From Sporosarcina globispora (GTDB taxonomy: Bacteria > Bacillota > Bacilli > Bacillales > Cytobacillaceae): a DNA stretch of 64,000 bases. The notes under the pieces are model-generated. The model ran no database searches. It saw only the letters and a program-made list of their open reading frames with translations, and was not told where the DNA came from. Shown here piece after piece: positions 35,580-43,158 of this stretch (position 1 is its first letter; every line of letters begins with the position of its first letter). The stretch is from NCBI RefSeq assembly GCF_001274725.1, contig NZ_LGUF01000007.1, positions 4,033,039 through 4,097,038 on the forward strand, written 5' to 3'. The translations under genes were made by a program, and so were the position numbers.

Positions 35580-35846
35580 TTACAGCACCTTCCTTTTATT
35601 AGTCATTTGATGTATCAGCATCAATTCAGCCATTTCTAGTCCATGGCTTACAAACAAGTCTAAAATTAACTCCCTTTCATATGGCCGCCAGCAGTCCATC
35701 TTCATCCTGTAATAGATAGCTTCACGGGTAACACTGAATCTAACAGCTAAATTTTTATAGCCTAATCCGTATATTCGCAATAAGGCTGAAATAGTATCGG
35801 CATCTAAAAGGCTAATCAGCTTTGTTTTATCGTATTTTGTATTCAT
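35580..35846 (-). CDS. helix-turn-helix hypothetical protein, operon gene 1
   Basis: The 88 aa product contains LRIYGLGYKNLAVRFSVTRE AIYYRMK, which reads as a helix-turn-helix (residues about 25-50). As first gene of the overlapping four-gene operon it may regulate it. Start at ATG 35846; the frame opens at 35855. Confidence 0.6.
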   Translation of the reverse strand: MNTKYDKTKLISLLDADTISALLRIYGLGYKNLAVRFSVTREAIYYRMKMDCWRPYERELILDLFVSHGLEMAELMLIHQMTNKRKVL

Positions 35847-35885
35847 TGAGTCCACCTCAAATTATAGTTATTTAGGATAAAAAAA

Positions 35886-35933
35886 TAGAACAGCCTCAAT
35901 CCTGAAGTAAAACCGCAGGCCTGAAAGCTGTTC
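35886..35933 (-). terminator. terminator of the winged-helix gene
   Basis: GAACAGC...GGCTGTTC stem on the minus strand followed by TATTTTTTTAT. Confidence 0.7.
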
Positions 35934-36089
35934 AAGTAAGAAGTATTTTTAATGCCAAAAACCGAGAAAGATACCTTGTCCGAGTATCAGGAAGGATTTT
36001 CATCTTCCCTACTAGTATAGTTGCTTGAAGAGTTAAAAGTTCTTCATAGATAATAAGTGTTCACAGAACGTTCAAAAAGTATAACAGAA

Positions 36090-36566
36090 TTATAATTCAC
36101 CTTTTACATGCTTCAGTTTAGCTTCAAGCCTTTGGAGTGAAATGTCATTAGGAATATCACCGCAATTATCACTGGTTTTAGCTTCTTCCTTATTGCTGCC
36201 AGTTGAACCAATCCTAGCCACGCTTCCTTTAAAAATTGATACTTGCGAGATAGGTTGAATCTTATAAACACTGTTTTTATGGTACTTGCTTTGCCTAAAT
36301 TCACGGCTTAGAATTGGCTGACCATCAATTCTGAAAGCTAGTAATTTCTTAATAGCCCTATTCACTGTGATAACACTTACCCCTGTATCCTTGGCAAGCT
36401 GTTCCTGTGTAGGCCAACATTCACCAGCTTCATTCATATAGATGCAAATAGCTTCAAACACTACCCAAGGAGTAGGCCCTAATTTGGCTACTAACCCCTT
36501 CCTATAAGCTGGAAAATGTACTTTGATAAAAAGTTCATCAATACTATATTCCTTATTTCCTGACAT
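36090..36566 (-). CDS. winged-helix replication/regulatory protein
   Basis: The 158 aa protein has a winged helix in residues about 25-95: LGPTPWVVFEAICIYMNEAG, CWPTQEQLAKDTGVSVITVN, RAIKKLLAF. This arrangement (helix-turn-helix_36-like) occurs in initiator-like and regulatory proteins of plasmids and integrative elements. AAAGGTGAA precedes the ATG at 36566. Three 23 bp-spaced repeats start 90 bp upstream, so it may bind them to start replication or to control itself. Confidence 0.65.
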   Translation of the reverse strand: MSGNKEYSIDELFIKVHFPAYRKGLVAKLGPTPWVVFEAICIYMNEAGECWPTQEQLAKDTGVSVITVNRAIKKLLAFRIDGQPILSREFRQSKYHKNSVYKIQPISQVSIFKGSVARIGSTGSNKEEAKTSDNCGDIPNDISLQRLEAKLKHVKGEL

Positions 36567-36649
36567 AAAAAATTCACCTTTCATATGTTATTTTATTCAA
36601 TAACGGAAGGCGGTTAAAATCCTGACCAGGATGTTTCAATTTCTATAAT

Positions 36650-36760
36650 AAGTTACTATCAAAAGTTATATTAGGTTCCTATCAAATGTATAATCAGCTA
36701 CCTATCAAATGTTATATGTAACAAGAAACAATTAACAAGAAACACTAACAAGAAACAAAT
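36650..36760. repeat. iteron-like direct repeats, possible origin
   Basis: CTATCAA occurs at 36656, 36679 and 36702, exactly 23 bp apart, within the longer units CTATCAAAAGTTATA, CTATCAAATGTATA and CTATCAAATGTTATA. Directly after come three AACAAGAAACA units at 36720, 36734 and 36747. The following 240 bp are very AT-rich. Equal spacing near two DNA helical turns and an adjacent winged-helix gene resemble a plasmid iteron origin. Confidence 0.6.
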
Positions 36761-37006
36761 AACTATTATGATTTCTAACATAAAGCAACTAATGTTAACA
36801 GCTATAACACCTATAGATATAAATAAATAAAGTAAAATATTCTATAGTTAAATGAAAGAATAAGTCAGTATGCAGAAAAGAATCCATTAACGTCATTAGT
36901 GACAAAAATGGTTTTTTAAAAGGTTAACTATAGAAATTACAATTTTTACAACTGTATTATTAACTGCTATTATTGGTGTAGGACTGTTTTCAAGAGGTGA
37001 AAAGCA
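36761..37006. other. AT-rich stretch next to iteron-like repeats
   Basis: About 80% A+T by eye; could serve as a DNA unwinding region. A short frame just before 37007 encodes a hydrophobic peptide ending LFSRGEKH but has no standard start codon. Confidence 0.35.
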
Positions 37007-37462
37007 TTGATTGATTGGGAAAAAGTACATCCTACTCATTTTGAAAAGTTTATATTTTATACAATATCTAAGATAGGATTTAAGAACAGACAGTGGTTTG
37101 GCCGAGGTGGCGGAGATAGAGGAAGAGATGTTGTTGCAACCACTTATGAAGAACTTCCTTTCAATTTAGGATACGAAAGAAAATGGATATTTCAATGTAA
37201 AAAATGGGTTCGTATGCCTGCTAACCATATTATTATGAATGAAATATTAACAGCCTCTCAGCATTCACCGGATTTTTGGGTTTTAGTAATACCTGTTGAT
37301 TTAACTGCTAGTCAAATTGATTACATACAGTTTTTAAATCAAAGCCAACCCTTTAAAATTATTGCGATTCCATTGTCATCAATTGAAGAAATTATAAGGG
37401 TTTATCCTGAAACTAAAGACATACTTATAAATGGAACGCTAATCGAAGGAGAGGATAAATAA
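37007..37462 (+). CDS. Mrr-like restriction endonuclease-fold protein
   Basis: The 151 aa protein starts at TTG 37007 after AGAGGTGAAA. It shows a PD-(D/E)xK-like core: a helix (HFEKFIFYTISKIGF), GGGDRGRDVVA with the metal-binding Asp, then KWIFQCKKW with QxK, as in Mrr-type and related type IV restriction nucleases. It lacks a separate DNA-recognition domain, so it is either minimal or works with a partner. Its stop overlaps the ATG of the DUF4652-like gene, so the two are translated together. A defence role is inferred from fold and setting. Confidence 0.7.
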   Translation: MIDWEKVHPTHFEKFIFYTISKIGFKNRQWFGRGGGDRGRDVVATTYEELPFNLGYERKWIFQCKKWVRMPANHIIMNEILTASQHSPDFWVLVIPVDLTASQIDYIQFLNQSQPFKIIAIPLSSIEEIIRVYPETKDILINGTLIEGEDK

Positions 37463-37965
37463 TGTACAAGTTGTTTTATGACGACACAAAAGAAGAAATT
37501 TATCAAATAGACCCAGAAGGAAAAAAAACTGTATTAGCAGATTCCTTTCCATCTAAGCCTGAGTATTCGCCAGACAAAAGAAAAGCGATTTACATATCCC
37601 CTTTGGAGTGGGAATGCCCAGGGAGTTTATATCTATATGATTTAGAAAATGGTCATATTTCTGAGTTGGTGACCCCTGATGAAAATCAAAACATTCCAAA
37701 ATATGCTATTTGGCTGGACAATAAAACAATTGCTTTAATTATTGGCTTTGGTGCAGGGACAACTCAAATAGGCGGAAATGTTTATACCATTAATACTAAT
37801 GAAATTGAGTTGAAACAAGTCACTAACTATTCAAGAGAAATTCAAATAACAAAATTAGAACTCAAACACAACTCTTTAGAGTTAATGGGTATTAAATATA
37901 ATGATGACACCTTTAATGAATTTGTGGCATTTAATGATAAGATACCTTTAGATAAAATTAATTAA
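37462..37965 (+). CDS. DUF4652-like protein, partner of Mrr-like nuclease
   Basis: 167 aa, soluble, with repeating beta-strand motifs like propeller blades (YSPDKRKAIYISPLEW, GSLYLYDLENGHISEL, GNVYTINTNEIELKQV). I relate it to DUF4652 from memory of that pattern; its function is unknown. It overlaps the nuclease gene by one base (TAATG), so it is probably a partner or control subunit. Confidence 0.55.
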   Translation: MYKLFYDDTKEEIYQIDPEGKKTVLADSFPSKPEYSPDKRKAIYISPLEWECPGSLYLYDLENGHISELVTPDENQNIPKYAIWLDNKTIALIIGFGAGTTQIGGNVYTINTNEIELKQVTNYSREIQITKLELKHNSLELMGIKYNDDTFNEFVAFNDKIPLDKIN

Positions 37966-37983
37966 ATATGAATAGATTGATTC

Positions 37984-38012
37984 AAGACAGCTATTAGCAG
38001 CTGTCTTTTTTT
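37984..38012 (+). terminator. terminator of the nuclease pair
   Basis: AAGACAGCT pairs with AGCTGTCTT and is followed by TTTTTT. Confidence 0.85.
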
Positions 38013-38194
38013 ACCCCCCTAAAACAAATTTCTAAAGCAAATAGCAAGCAGGAAACAAAAAAGGGGCATGTTCAGAAACTTATTTGGACAGTTAATCATT
38101 AATCTATAGAGTTTTTACTGGTTAATAAAGGGCATTTCATGCCTAAATCTGACGTTTATAGTATAAGTTATGATTCTTCATGAAAATAAAATTT

Positions 38195-38275
38195 ACCCAT
38201 AACTTTTAAGTTTTGACACCGCTTTTAAGTTGCAGTAAAATCAATATATCATTAGGTGTCACAACTTAGTGTCAT
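38195..38275. promoter_or_regulatory. possible res site of the serine recombinase
   Basis: Inverted copies TTTTGACACC (about 38213) and GGTGTCACAA (about 38254) flank an AT-rich centre, and TTTTAAGTT occurs twice (38205, 38224). Subsites like these directly upstream of a resolvase gene are typical of res sites and of autoregulation. Confidence 0.5.
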
Positions 38276-38297
38276 AAATCAGGGGGATAATTAGATA

Positions 38298-38852
38298 ATG
38301 AAATACGGTTATGCAAGGGTTAGTACTGTTTCACAGGATTTAGAATCCCAGCTTCAGGCCCTAGAAAAAGAAGGCTGTGAGAAAGTCTATTCCGAGAAGT
38401 TCACAGGAACAAAAGCGGATAGGCCGAAATTTAAAGAACTGTTAGGAATATTACAGGAAGGAGACACATTGGTAGTTACCAAGCTTGACCGTTTTGCACG
38501 TTCTACGGTGGATGCTATTCAAACTGTTAAGGTTCTTTTTGAGAAGGGGGTAAAGGTTCATATTCTTAATATGGGCCTAGTGGAAAATTCACCTACAGGG
38601 AAGCTTGTATTCAACGTAATGAGTGCCTTTGCAGAGTTTGAAAGAGATATGATTGTAGAACGTACACAGGAAGGCAAAGCCATAGCTAAACAGCGTGATG
38701 ACTTTAGAGAAGGTAGGCCAAATAAATACACTAAGAAGCAACTGGAACACGCTGTAGGCCTATTAGAAACTCATTCATATAAACAAGTGGAAGAAAAAAC
38801 AGGAATTTCAAAGAGTACGCTAATCAGGGCAAAAAAGAATATTAAAGCTTAA
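38298..38852 (+). CDS. serine recombinase, resolvase/invertase type
   Basis: The 184 aa protein has the catalytic Ser in [11 protein letters not shown] (residue 10), the [13 protein letters not shown] motif, the E-helix [18 protein letters not shown] and a C-terminal helix-turn-helix ([20 protein letters not shown]). Length is normal for plasmid resolvases. AGGGGGATAA precedes the ATG. It may resolve dimers of a circular form of the element or its co-integrates. Confidence 0.9.
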   Translation: MKYGYARVSTVSQDLESQLQALEKEGCEKVYSEKFTGTKADRPKFKELLGILQEGDTLVVTKLDRFARSTVDAIQTVKVLFEKGVKVHILNMGLVENSPTGKLVFNVMSAFAEFERDMIVERTQEGKAIAKQRDDFREGRPNKYTKKQLEHAVGLLETHSYKQVEEKTGISKSTLIRAKKNIKA

Positions 38853-38866
38853 TTAATTCAATTCCT

Positions 38867-38896
38867 ACTGGTTTATAGCTAGTAGGTTTTTTTAAT
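38867..38896 (+). terminator. terminator of the serine recombinase gene
   Basis: CCTACT pairs with AGTAGG around an 11 nt loop, then TTTTTTT. Confidence 0.75.
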
Positions 38897-39014
38897 GATT
38901 ATTAATAATCAACTTTTATCCCCCCTACACGGGGGAAGCCTATGGCCTTTTGCAACAAACTACCCTTTGAAAATTTTTTTGCTAGAAAAATAACTTCAAT
39001 AATTGTCAGATAAT

Positions 39015-39404
39015 TCATTTCTTATCCGGATTGGCCTGTAATTCTGCTATTGTATACGTAATTACTTCTGACGGTTCTTCGTAATACCTCCAACCTTTCC
39101 ACCTTTTTTTAGTGGCAGTGGTTCTTGTTTTGATATTAGGCGAATATCTCCTTGATAATCTTTGTTGTCTTTCATGAAGTTCTATCAGTTCCTTCCTTTT
39201 TCGTTCTTCCCTTCTTTTCTCAATAACCTTCAGTTCTTCCTTGCTTTTTGGCTTGCTTACAACCTTACCTTTCTTTTTATCCTTTAACTTACCTTTCTTC
39301 TTTTCTTTTTTCCTTTCTTTCTGTTTTTGCTTATTTCCTTTTAGCTTATTATCCTTCTTATGCTTTGTTTGATTATCTGTATTAGCTGCCATAGAACGTT
39401 TCAC
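39015..39404 (-). CDS. very basic Lys-rich protein, 129 aa
   Basis: The first 90 residues are mostly Lys, Arg, Glu and Gln (KGNKQKQKERKKEKKKGKLK), followed by a short ordered tail (KRWKGWRYYEEPSEVITYTI). It is likely disordered and nucleic-acid binding. AAAGAGGTGAAA precedes the ATG. It sits between the serine recombinase and the integrase; a helper role in recombination or packaging is only a guess. Confidence 0.5.
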   Translation of the reverse strand: MKRSMAANTDNQTKHKKDNKLKGNKQKQKERKKEKKKGKLKDKKKGKVVSKPKSKEELKVIEKRREERKRKELIELHERQQRLSRRYSPNIKTRTTATKKRWKGWRYYEEPSEVITYTIAELQANPDKK

Positions 39405-39465
39405 CTCTTTACTTAGCTTTCAAAAACATTCTAGGCATCTAAGCCAAAAGCTTACAACTACAAAA

Positions 39466-39499
39466 TAAAAACGTTCCCATATTAATAGGAACGCTTTAA
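39466..39499 (-). terminator. integrase terminator
   Basis: On the minus strand GCGTTCCTATTAATATGGGAACG (two arms) is followed by TTTTTATTTT, just past the integrase stop. Confidence 0.8.
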
Positions 39500-39503
39500 A
39501 TTT

Positions 39504-40472
39504 CTATTTTCCAAAGATGCTATTAATAGGTGAAAAAGCATTATGTTGCCTTCTTACATCAGTATCAGTCATTTGAATATACTTCCTTACCATATTCATA
39601 TGAGAATGGCCTAGTATTTTCTGTAAGGAAAACGGGTCGCCACCATTCATTATGTACAATAAAGCCCCTGTATGCCGGAAAGTATGAGGACTAACACGCT
39701 TATTTGTTATTCCAGCTTTCCTTCCATAATCTCTTAATAGTATCCTTATTGTACAGGAGTTTATTTGGCGGCCATCATAAGTTAGAAAAAGGTACTCATT
39801 TTCAAAGTCTTCTGTTTCCTTCATGTATTCAGCTAAAAGCTTAATTGTTTTAGTTGATAGCGGAACTATTCTTGTTTTACGTGTTTTTGTATCTCCAGCA
39901 TCCAAAGTAATAAATCCAGCCTTCAAATCAACGTTTTCACGTTTTATAGCAACTAGTTCAGAAATCCTTACCATTGTATCCAATAGAACATAGATGACTA
40001 TTTTATCCCTAAATCCTGTATAAAGTTCATCATCTATAACCGCCAATAACTTCTTAATTTCTGCCGGAGTTAGTGATTCCAGTGTATCTTCAGGAGTTTT
40101 AACAGGCTTGAAATTTTCATGGATTGGAGAATCAATGTACCCTTCCGTATAACAGAAACGAATAAATGCCCTCATAGTTCTAATTCTCACATTTGCTGTT
40201 ACTGGTGACAGTTCCTTTTCATGAAGCATATACCCTATAAAACCACGGAATACATCCAAGGTAATTTCATCAAAAGATAAATCTTCAACTACATATTGTT
40301 TAAAGTACTCAAAGTTAGTCTTATAGTCAGCAAGAGTTCTTACAGAAAGTGCTTCAGTTTTCTTTACAGTCATAAACCGTTCAAACATTTCAAATAAAGT
40401 TAAACTATCAATTACCTTCTTAGTACTGGAAGTTCCTTGGCCACGCTTGTACTTCCGAATAGTTTTTTGCAT
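39504..40472 (-). CDS. int: tyrosine recombinase (element integrase)
   Basis: The 322 aa XerC/D-like integrase has a SAM-like core-binding domain (LFEMFERFMTVKKTEALSVR) and a catalytic domain with Arg in DTMVRISELVA, HTFRHTGALL, GHSHMNMVRKY with the nucleophile Tyr. It is complete. It lies about 180 bp inside the right att repeat and reads away from it, as usual for elements in tRNA genes. It must cut within the 5' half of tRNA-Sec. A similar, truncated integrase at 32298 belonged to another element at the same target. Confidence 0.92.
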   Translation of the reverse strand: MQKTIRKYKRGQGTSSTKKVIDSLTLFEMFERFMTVKKTEALSVRTLADYKTNFEYFKQYVVEDLSFDEITLDVFRGFIGYMLHEKELSPVTANVRIRTMRAFIRFCYTEGYIDSPIHENFKPVKTPEDTLESLTPAEIKKLLAVIDDELYTGFRDKIVIYVLLDTMVRISELVAIKRENVDLKAGFITLDAGDTKTRKTRIVPLSTKTIKLLAEYMKETEDFENEYLFLTYDGRQINSCTIRILLRDYGRKAGITNKRVSPHTFRHTGALLYIMNGGDPFSLQKILGHSHMNMVRKYIQMTDTDVRRQHNAFSPINSIFGK

Positions 40473-40655
40473 AAAAATAAGCCCCCTATGGATTGGAATA
40501 GGCGACTAAGAGTAAAAACCCCCACCCGGTTTCACTTATCGGACTATCTCGGTTTAGCCGATTTTTGCGTTTAGACCGTGAAGGACATTATTGATTATAA
40601 ACGTTGAAACCCTTGTTATTACTGAATCCCACACGGTTTTTTACAGTGGAATCGA

Positions 40656-40705
40656 ACAAGCGGTTTTGAAGACCGTGGAGGGCACCAGCACCCCAATCAG
40701 CCCCG
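40656..40705. repeat. att repeat, right copy (5' half of selC)
   Basis: 50 bp identical to 32767-32816. To its left lies element DNA, not a tRNA 3' half, so this copy cannot form a tRNA. Confidence 0.88.
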
Positions 40706-40719
40706 TAAAGACTCTTCTT

Positions 40720-40748
40720 ATTATAAGGGCTAATGTTGCTGCTTTCAA
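40720..40748 (-). promoter_or_regulatory. native selC promoter, now driving only the tRNA 5' half
   Basis: On the minus strand TTGAAA (40748-40743) is followed after 17 bp by TATAAT (40725-40720), and the tRNA 5' end at 40704 falls 16 nt beyond the -10 box. This excellent sigma-A promoter reads into the truncated right copy. Confidence 0.75.
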
Positions 40749-40765
40749 GACTAATGCTTACTTTC

Positions 40766-40794
40766 TTGTCGTTTCGTGGGACAAGGCTTATAAT
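40766..40794 (+). promoter_or_regulatory. yneK promoter
   Basis: TTGTCG (40766) and TATAAT (40789) with 17 bp spacing, 35 bp before the yneK start. Confidence 0.6.
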
Positions 40795-40828
40795 AAGGAC
40801 AGGAAAAACATGTGTGTAGGTGAAGGAA

Positions 40829-41254
40829 ATGCTAGAAGGCTGGTTTATGTATTTTATATTGTTTTGGGTAGTTATTCTGATTTCGTTCTTTGCGATCGGC
40901 GGCTTTTTTATGTTCCGCAAGTTTTTAAAGCGCATGCCGAAAGAAGATGGCAAATCGGATTTGGATTGGGAAGAGCATTATGTCAATGAAACGCGCCATC
41001 TTTGGCAGCAGAAGGAAAAAGATCTGCTGGAGGATCTCGTGAGTCCAGTGCCCGAGCTGTTCAGAGATGTAGCAAGAATGAAAATTGCTGGCAAAATCGG
41101 CGAACTTGCCCTAAAAGAAAAGGCAGATCAAATTGATCAGGATCTATTAATTCGAGGCTATATTCTAGCCACTCCAAAACGGGATCACAAATTCCTCCGT
41201 AAGAAATTGACAGAAAAACAGATAAACATGACTCCATATGAACATTTATTCTAA
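40829..41254 (+). CDS. yneK: DUF2621 family protein YneK
   Basis: The 141 aa protein has one N-terminal membrane helix (residues about 7-27; FILFWVVILISFFAIGGFF) and a cytoplasmic acidic helical domain. Length, sequence style and position next to ccdC/yneI/ccdA match B. subtilis YneK. Its function is unknown. I chose ATG 40829 with AGGTGAAGGA upstream over GTG 40820. Confidence 0.8.
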   Translation: MLEGWFMYFILFWVVILISFFAIGGFFMFRKFLKRMPKEDGKSDLDWEEHYVNETRHLWQQKEKDLLEDLVSPVPELFRDVARMKIAGKIGELALKEKADQIDQDLLIRGYILATPKRDHKFLRKKLTEKQINMTPYEHLF

Positions 41255-41287
41255 GCCATTTCGGATCGCCCGAATGGTTTTTTTATT
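41253..41287 (+). terminator. yneK terminator
   Basis: CCATTTCGG..CGATCG..CCCGAATGG hairpin followed by TTTTTTTATT. Confidence 0.8.
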
Positions 41288-41321
41288 ATTAAGGGCTTCT
41301 AACGCTAACTAATTTCCTTGC

Positions 41322-41520
41322 ACGTGTGGGATTGGAGTGGAAGGCACTCGATCCTCGAAATTGCTGCCGCATTTCCTTCGTGCAGTGTAAATTCGTGGAA
41401 GCATATTCAACGTCCTGCGGGAGCGGCATACCCAGGGAGACCCCACAGATGCGAAAGCGTCGAGGAGGTTCCCGCTAGCCCCCGGAATGCGAGTCCCTGC
41501 AGTGGAAATCCACACACCAA
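41322..41520. repeat. GC-rich dispersed intergenic repeat of Bacillaceae
   Basis: Non-coding and markedly GC-richer than its flanks. The right part (CCTGCGGGAGCGGC, GGGAGACCCCACAG, GAGGAGGTTCCCGC, GTGGAAATCCACAC) matches from memory a repeat found many times in Bacillus-group genomes. Ends are inverted (GTGTGGGATTGGAGTGGAA versus GTGGAAATCCACAC). About 60 bp near 41350-41415 looks like an insertion relative to the usual form. Confidence 0.6.
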
Positions 41521-41612
41521 AATTCCAAGCTCAAAAATCTATTTTTAAAGGATAGTCACAAACTTTATTGAATAGAAATGAAGAGTAACTCTATCCGCAA
41601 AGGAGAAATCCA

Positions 41613-42107
41613 ATGACCACAAAAGAAGTCTTATTAAAACAACTATCCGCCTGCCTAGACCAGCCAAATTGGTTCGTCCCTTTATCAGCTGCCATCGAAG
41701 GATTATCAGCAAAAGAAGCATCATACAAATCAGGAACCGCTAATTCCATCTGGCAAATTGTCACCCACCTTACCTTCTGGAATGACCGGTATCTAAAAAG
41801 ATTCAAAGAATTGCCGATCTCTCAAACTCATATCGCTAATGACGAAACATTCAGCACCAATGAGTCTGTTACTGAAAAGGATTGGCAGTCTGCTATAACA
41901 GCTCTCCAAAACGGATTGTCTGAATGGATTAAAGCCCTAGAAGAATGCAGTGAAGAAAAGCTTCTCTCATCCGCCTACCTGGAACAGATGGAACCCTGGT
42001 CATCTGTCATTTCAAACTTAACCATCCACAACGCTTATCATATTGGACAAATCGTCGAGATCCGCAAAATGTACGGTCTTTGGGACTCCAAGAATGGTGT
42101 CCATTAG
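41613..42107 (+). CDS. DinB family protein
   Basis: The 164 aa protein is a four-helix DinB/YfiT-like domain: LSACLDQPNWFVPLSAAIEG, then WQIVTHLTFWNDRYLKRF with the first metal His, and NLTIHNAYHIGQIVEIRKM with the HxxxH pair. Members are metal-binding thiol-transferase-like enzymes, many of unknown role. AAAGGAGAAA precedes the ATG. It is convergent with ccdC and not part of the conserved yne block in B. subtilis. Confidence 0.87.
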   Translation: MTTKEVLLKQLSACLDQPNWFVPLSAAIEGLSAKEASYKSGTANSIWQIVTHLTFWNDRYLKRFKELPISQTHIANDETFSTNESVTEKDWQSAITALQNGLSEWIKALEECSEEKLLSSAYLEQMEPWSSVISNLTIHNAYHIGQIVEIRKMYGLWDSKNGVH

Positions 42108-42118
42108 TCGTAAACGAA

Positions 42119-42150
42119 AAATTCCGCCGAGCCTATGCCCGGCGGGTTTC
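42119..42150. terminator. terminator between dinB-like and ccdC
   Basis: CCGCCGAGC..GCCCGGCGG hairpin between two convergent genes. Confidence 0.7.
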
Positions 42151-42157
42151 ATATTAA

Positions 42158-42646
42158 TTAAGTCGTTTTCGAATTCCCCGTATCATAAAGCTCCTGATGA
42201 AGCTTCCGGTAGTTCATATACATCGCAATTCTCCACGGTACGACCATCGAAAATGCGAGAATCCAGAACATGCCGCTCAGCTGACCATAGTCGATCGATG
42301 AGCTAAGGACCATTTTCCCTATAAACCGGATTACAAGCAATCCTATCAAAATTAAAGCAAATGCTTTGGAGCGCTTCAGATAAATTTCACTGTCCCTGAT
42401 TTCAAAGGAAGATGTTTTAATTAAAAGGACGGAAAATAGCATTCCAACTGTGGCTGCTTCCAGGATCTCCATTGGAGTAACGCGAAAATAAGGAACGACA
42501 AACATAAGAGCACCTGTGCTCATAAAAATCGGCGGCAAGATGATTTTCTTGGCGGAAGCTGGCTTTTTTGAAGCCTTCATGCGGATGAACATCACGAAGA
42601 TCGCCATAAAGACGGCACCGATTGATGAAATTAATACAAAGTCCAT
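42158..42646 (-). CDS. ccdC: CcdC family membrane protein (YneJ)
   Basis: 162 aa with four to five membrane helices; the start SSIGAVFMAIFVMFIRMKAS and the PPIFMSTGALMFVVPYFRVT loop are characteristic. It lies in the ccdA-yneI-ccdC-yneK order of B. subtilis, where CcdC (YneJ) is linked by position to cytochrome c biogenesis but not essential for it. Confidence 0.86.
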   Translation of the reverse strand: MDFVLISSIGAVFMAIFVMFIRMKASKKPASAKKIILPPIFMSTGALMFVVPYFRVTPMEILEAATVGMLFSVLLIKTSSFEIRDSEIYLKRSKAFALILIGLLVIRFIGKMVLSSSIDYGQLSGMFWILAFSMVVPWRIAMYMNYRKLHQELYDTGNSKTT

Positions 42647-42798
42647 TCGATTTCATCCTCTATTTCATTAGATTACTAAACATATTATATCTTAATAGGC
42701 TTGATTTAGGTACTCACAAGGATAAAAGTTCATTAAAAAAAGCCAATCCAGCTGATACCCAGACACATCCGTATGTCCAGGGTACCCTGAGTCAGCTC

Positions 42799-43158
42799 TT
42801 AGCTTAATACCCGATTCACCGCTTCTAATACACGGCCTTCATCAAATGGTTTTATGATAAAATCTTTCGCGCCTGCTTCGATGGATTCCACCACTACCTT
42901 CTGCTGGCCCATGGCTGAACACATGATTACTTTTGCATTAGGGTTGTCCCTTTTAATTACTCTGACGGCCACAAGCCCGCTCATTTCAGGCATGGTTATA
43001 TCCATCATGACGAGATCAGGCTGCAATTGATTATAAAGGTGCACGGCTTCTTTTCCGTCCTCCGCTTCTCCCACAATTTCATGGTCGGCTTTTTTCAAAA
43101 TGCTGCCAAGCGTAACCCTCATAAACTTTGCATCATCTACTATTAAAATTCTTGCCAC
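42799..43158 (-). CDS. yneI: response regulator receiver protein YneI (CcdB)
   Basis: The 119 aa CheY-like domain has DD near residues 9-10 (ILIVDDAKFMR), the phosphorylated Asp in DLVMMDITMPEMSG near residue 53, a conserved Thr/Ser in MCSAMG and Lys in FIIKPF. There is no output domain. Start at GTG 43158, behind AAGGGGG, gives the usual length of 120; an in-frame ATG at 43182 has no ribosome site. Confidence 0.87.
   Translation of the reverse strand: MARILIVDDAKFMRVTLGSILKKADHEIVGEAEDGKEAVHLYNQLQPDLVMMDITMPEMSGLVAVRVIKRDNPNAKVIMCSAMGQQKVVVESIEAGAKDFIIKPFDEGRVLEAVNRVLS

Larger units (their letters stand above)
32767..40705. mobile_element. 7.9 kb integrative element in selC
   Basis: Bounded by the 50 bp direct repeats and carrying a tyrosine integrase at its right end. 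Cargo in order: a small RHH-like protein, an Abi/HEPN-like gene, a four-gene operon, a winged-helix gene with adjacent iteron-like repeats, an Mrr-like nuclease with a DUF4652 gene, a serine recombinase, a very basic protein and the integrase. The motif CCCAC(A/T/C)CGGTTT recurs near both ends (32850-32890 and 40530-40645), probable integrase arm sites. No conjugation or capsid genes, so it is either mobilised by others or a plasmid-like satellite. Confidence 0.82.

Noticed and set aside
36930-37006. Small hydrophobic peptide before the Mrr-like gene
   Set aside because: The frame reads as a membrane peptide but has no ATG, GTG or TTG start.
32767-40705. CRISPR-like array in the element
   Set aside because: The equal-spaced repeats at 36656-36716 are only about 15 bp with 8 bp between them and no cas genes are present; they fit iterons better.
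40591-40989. Open frame crossing the right att repeat
   Set aside because: It overlaps the tRNA half, the selC and yneK promoters and the yneK start in another frame, and encodes nothing recognisable.
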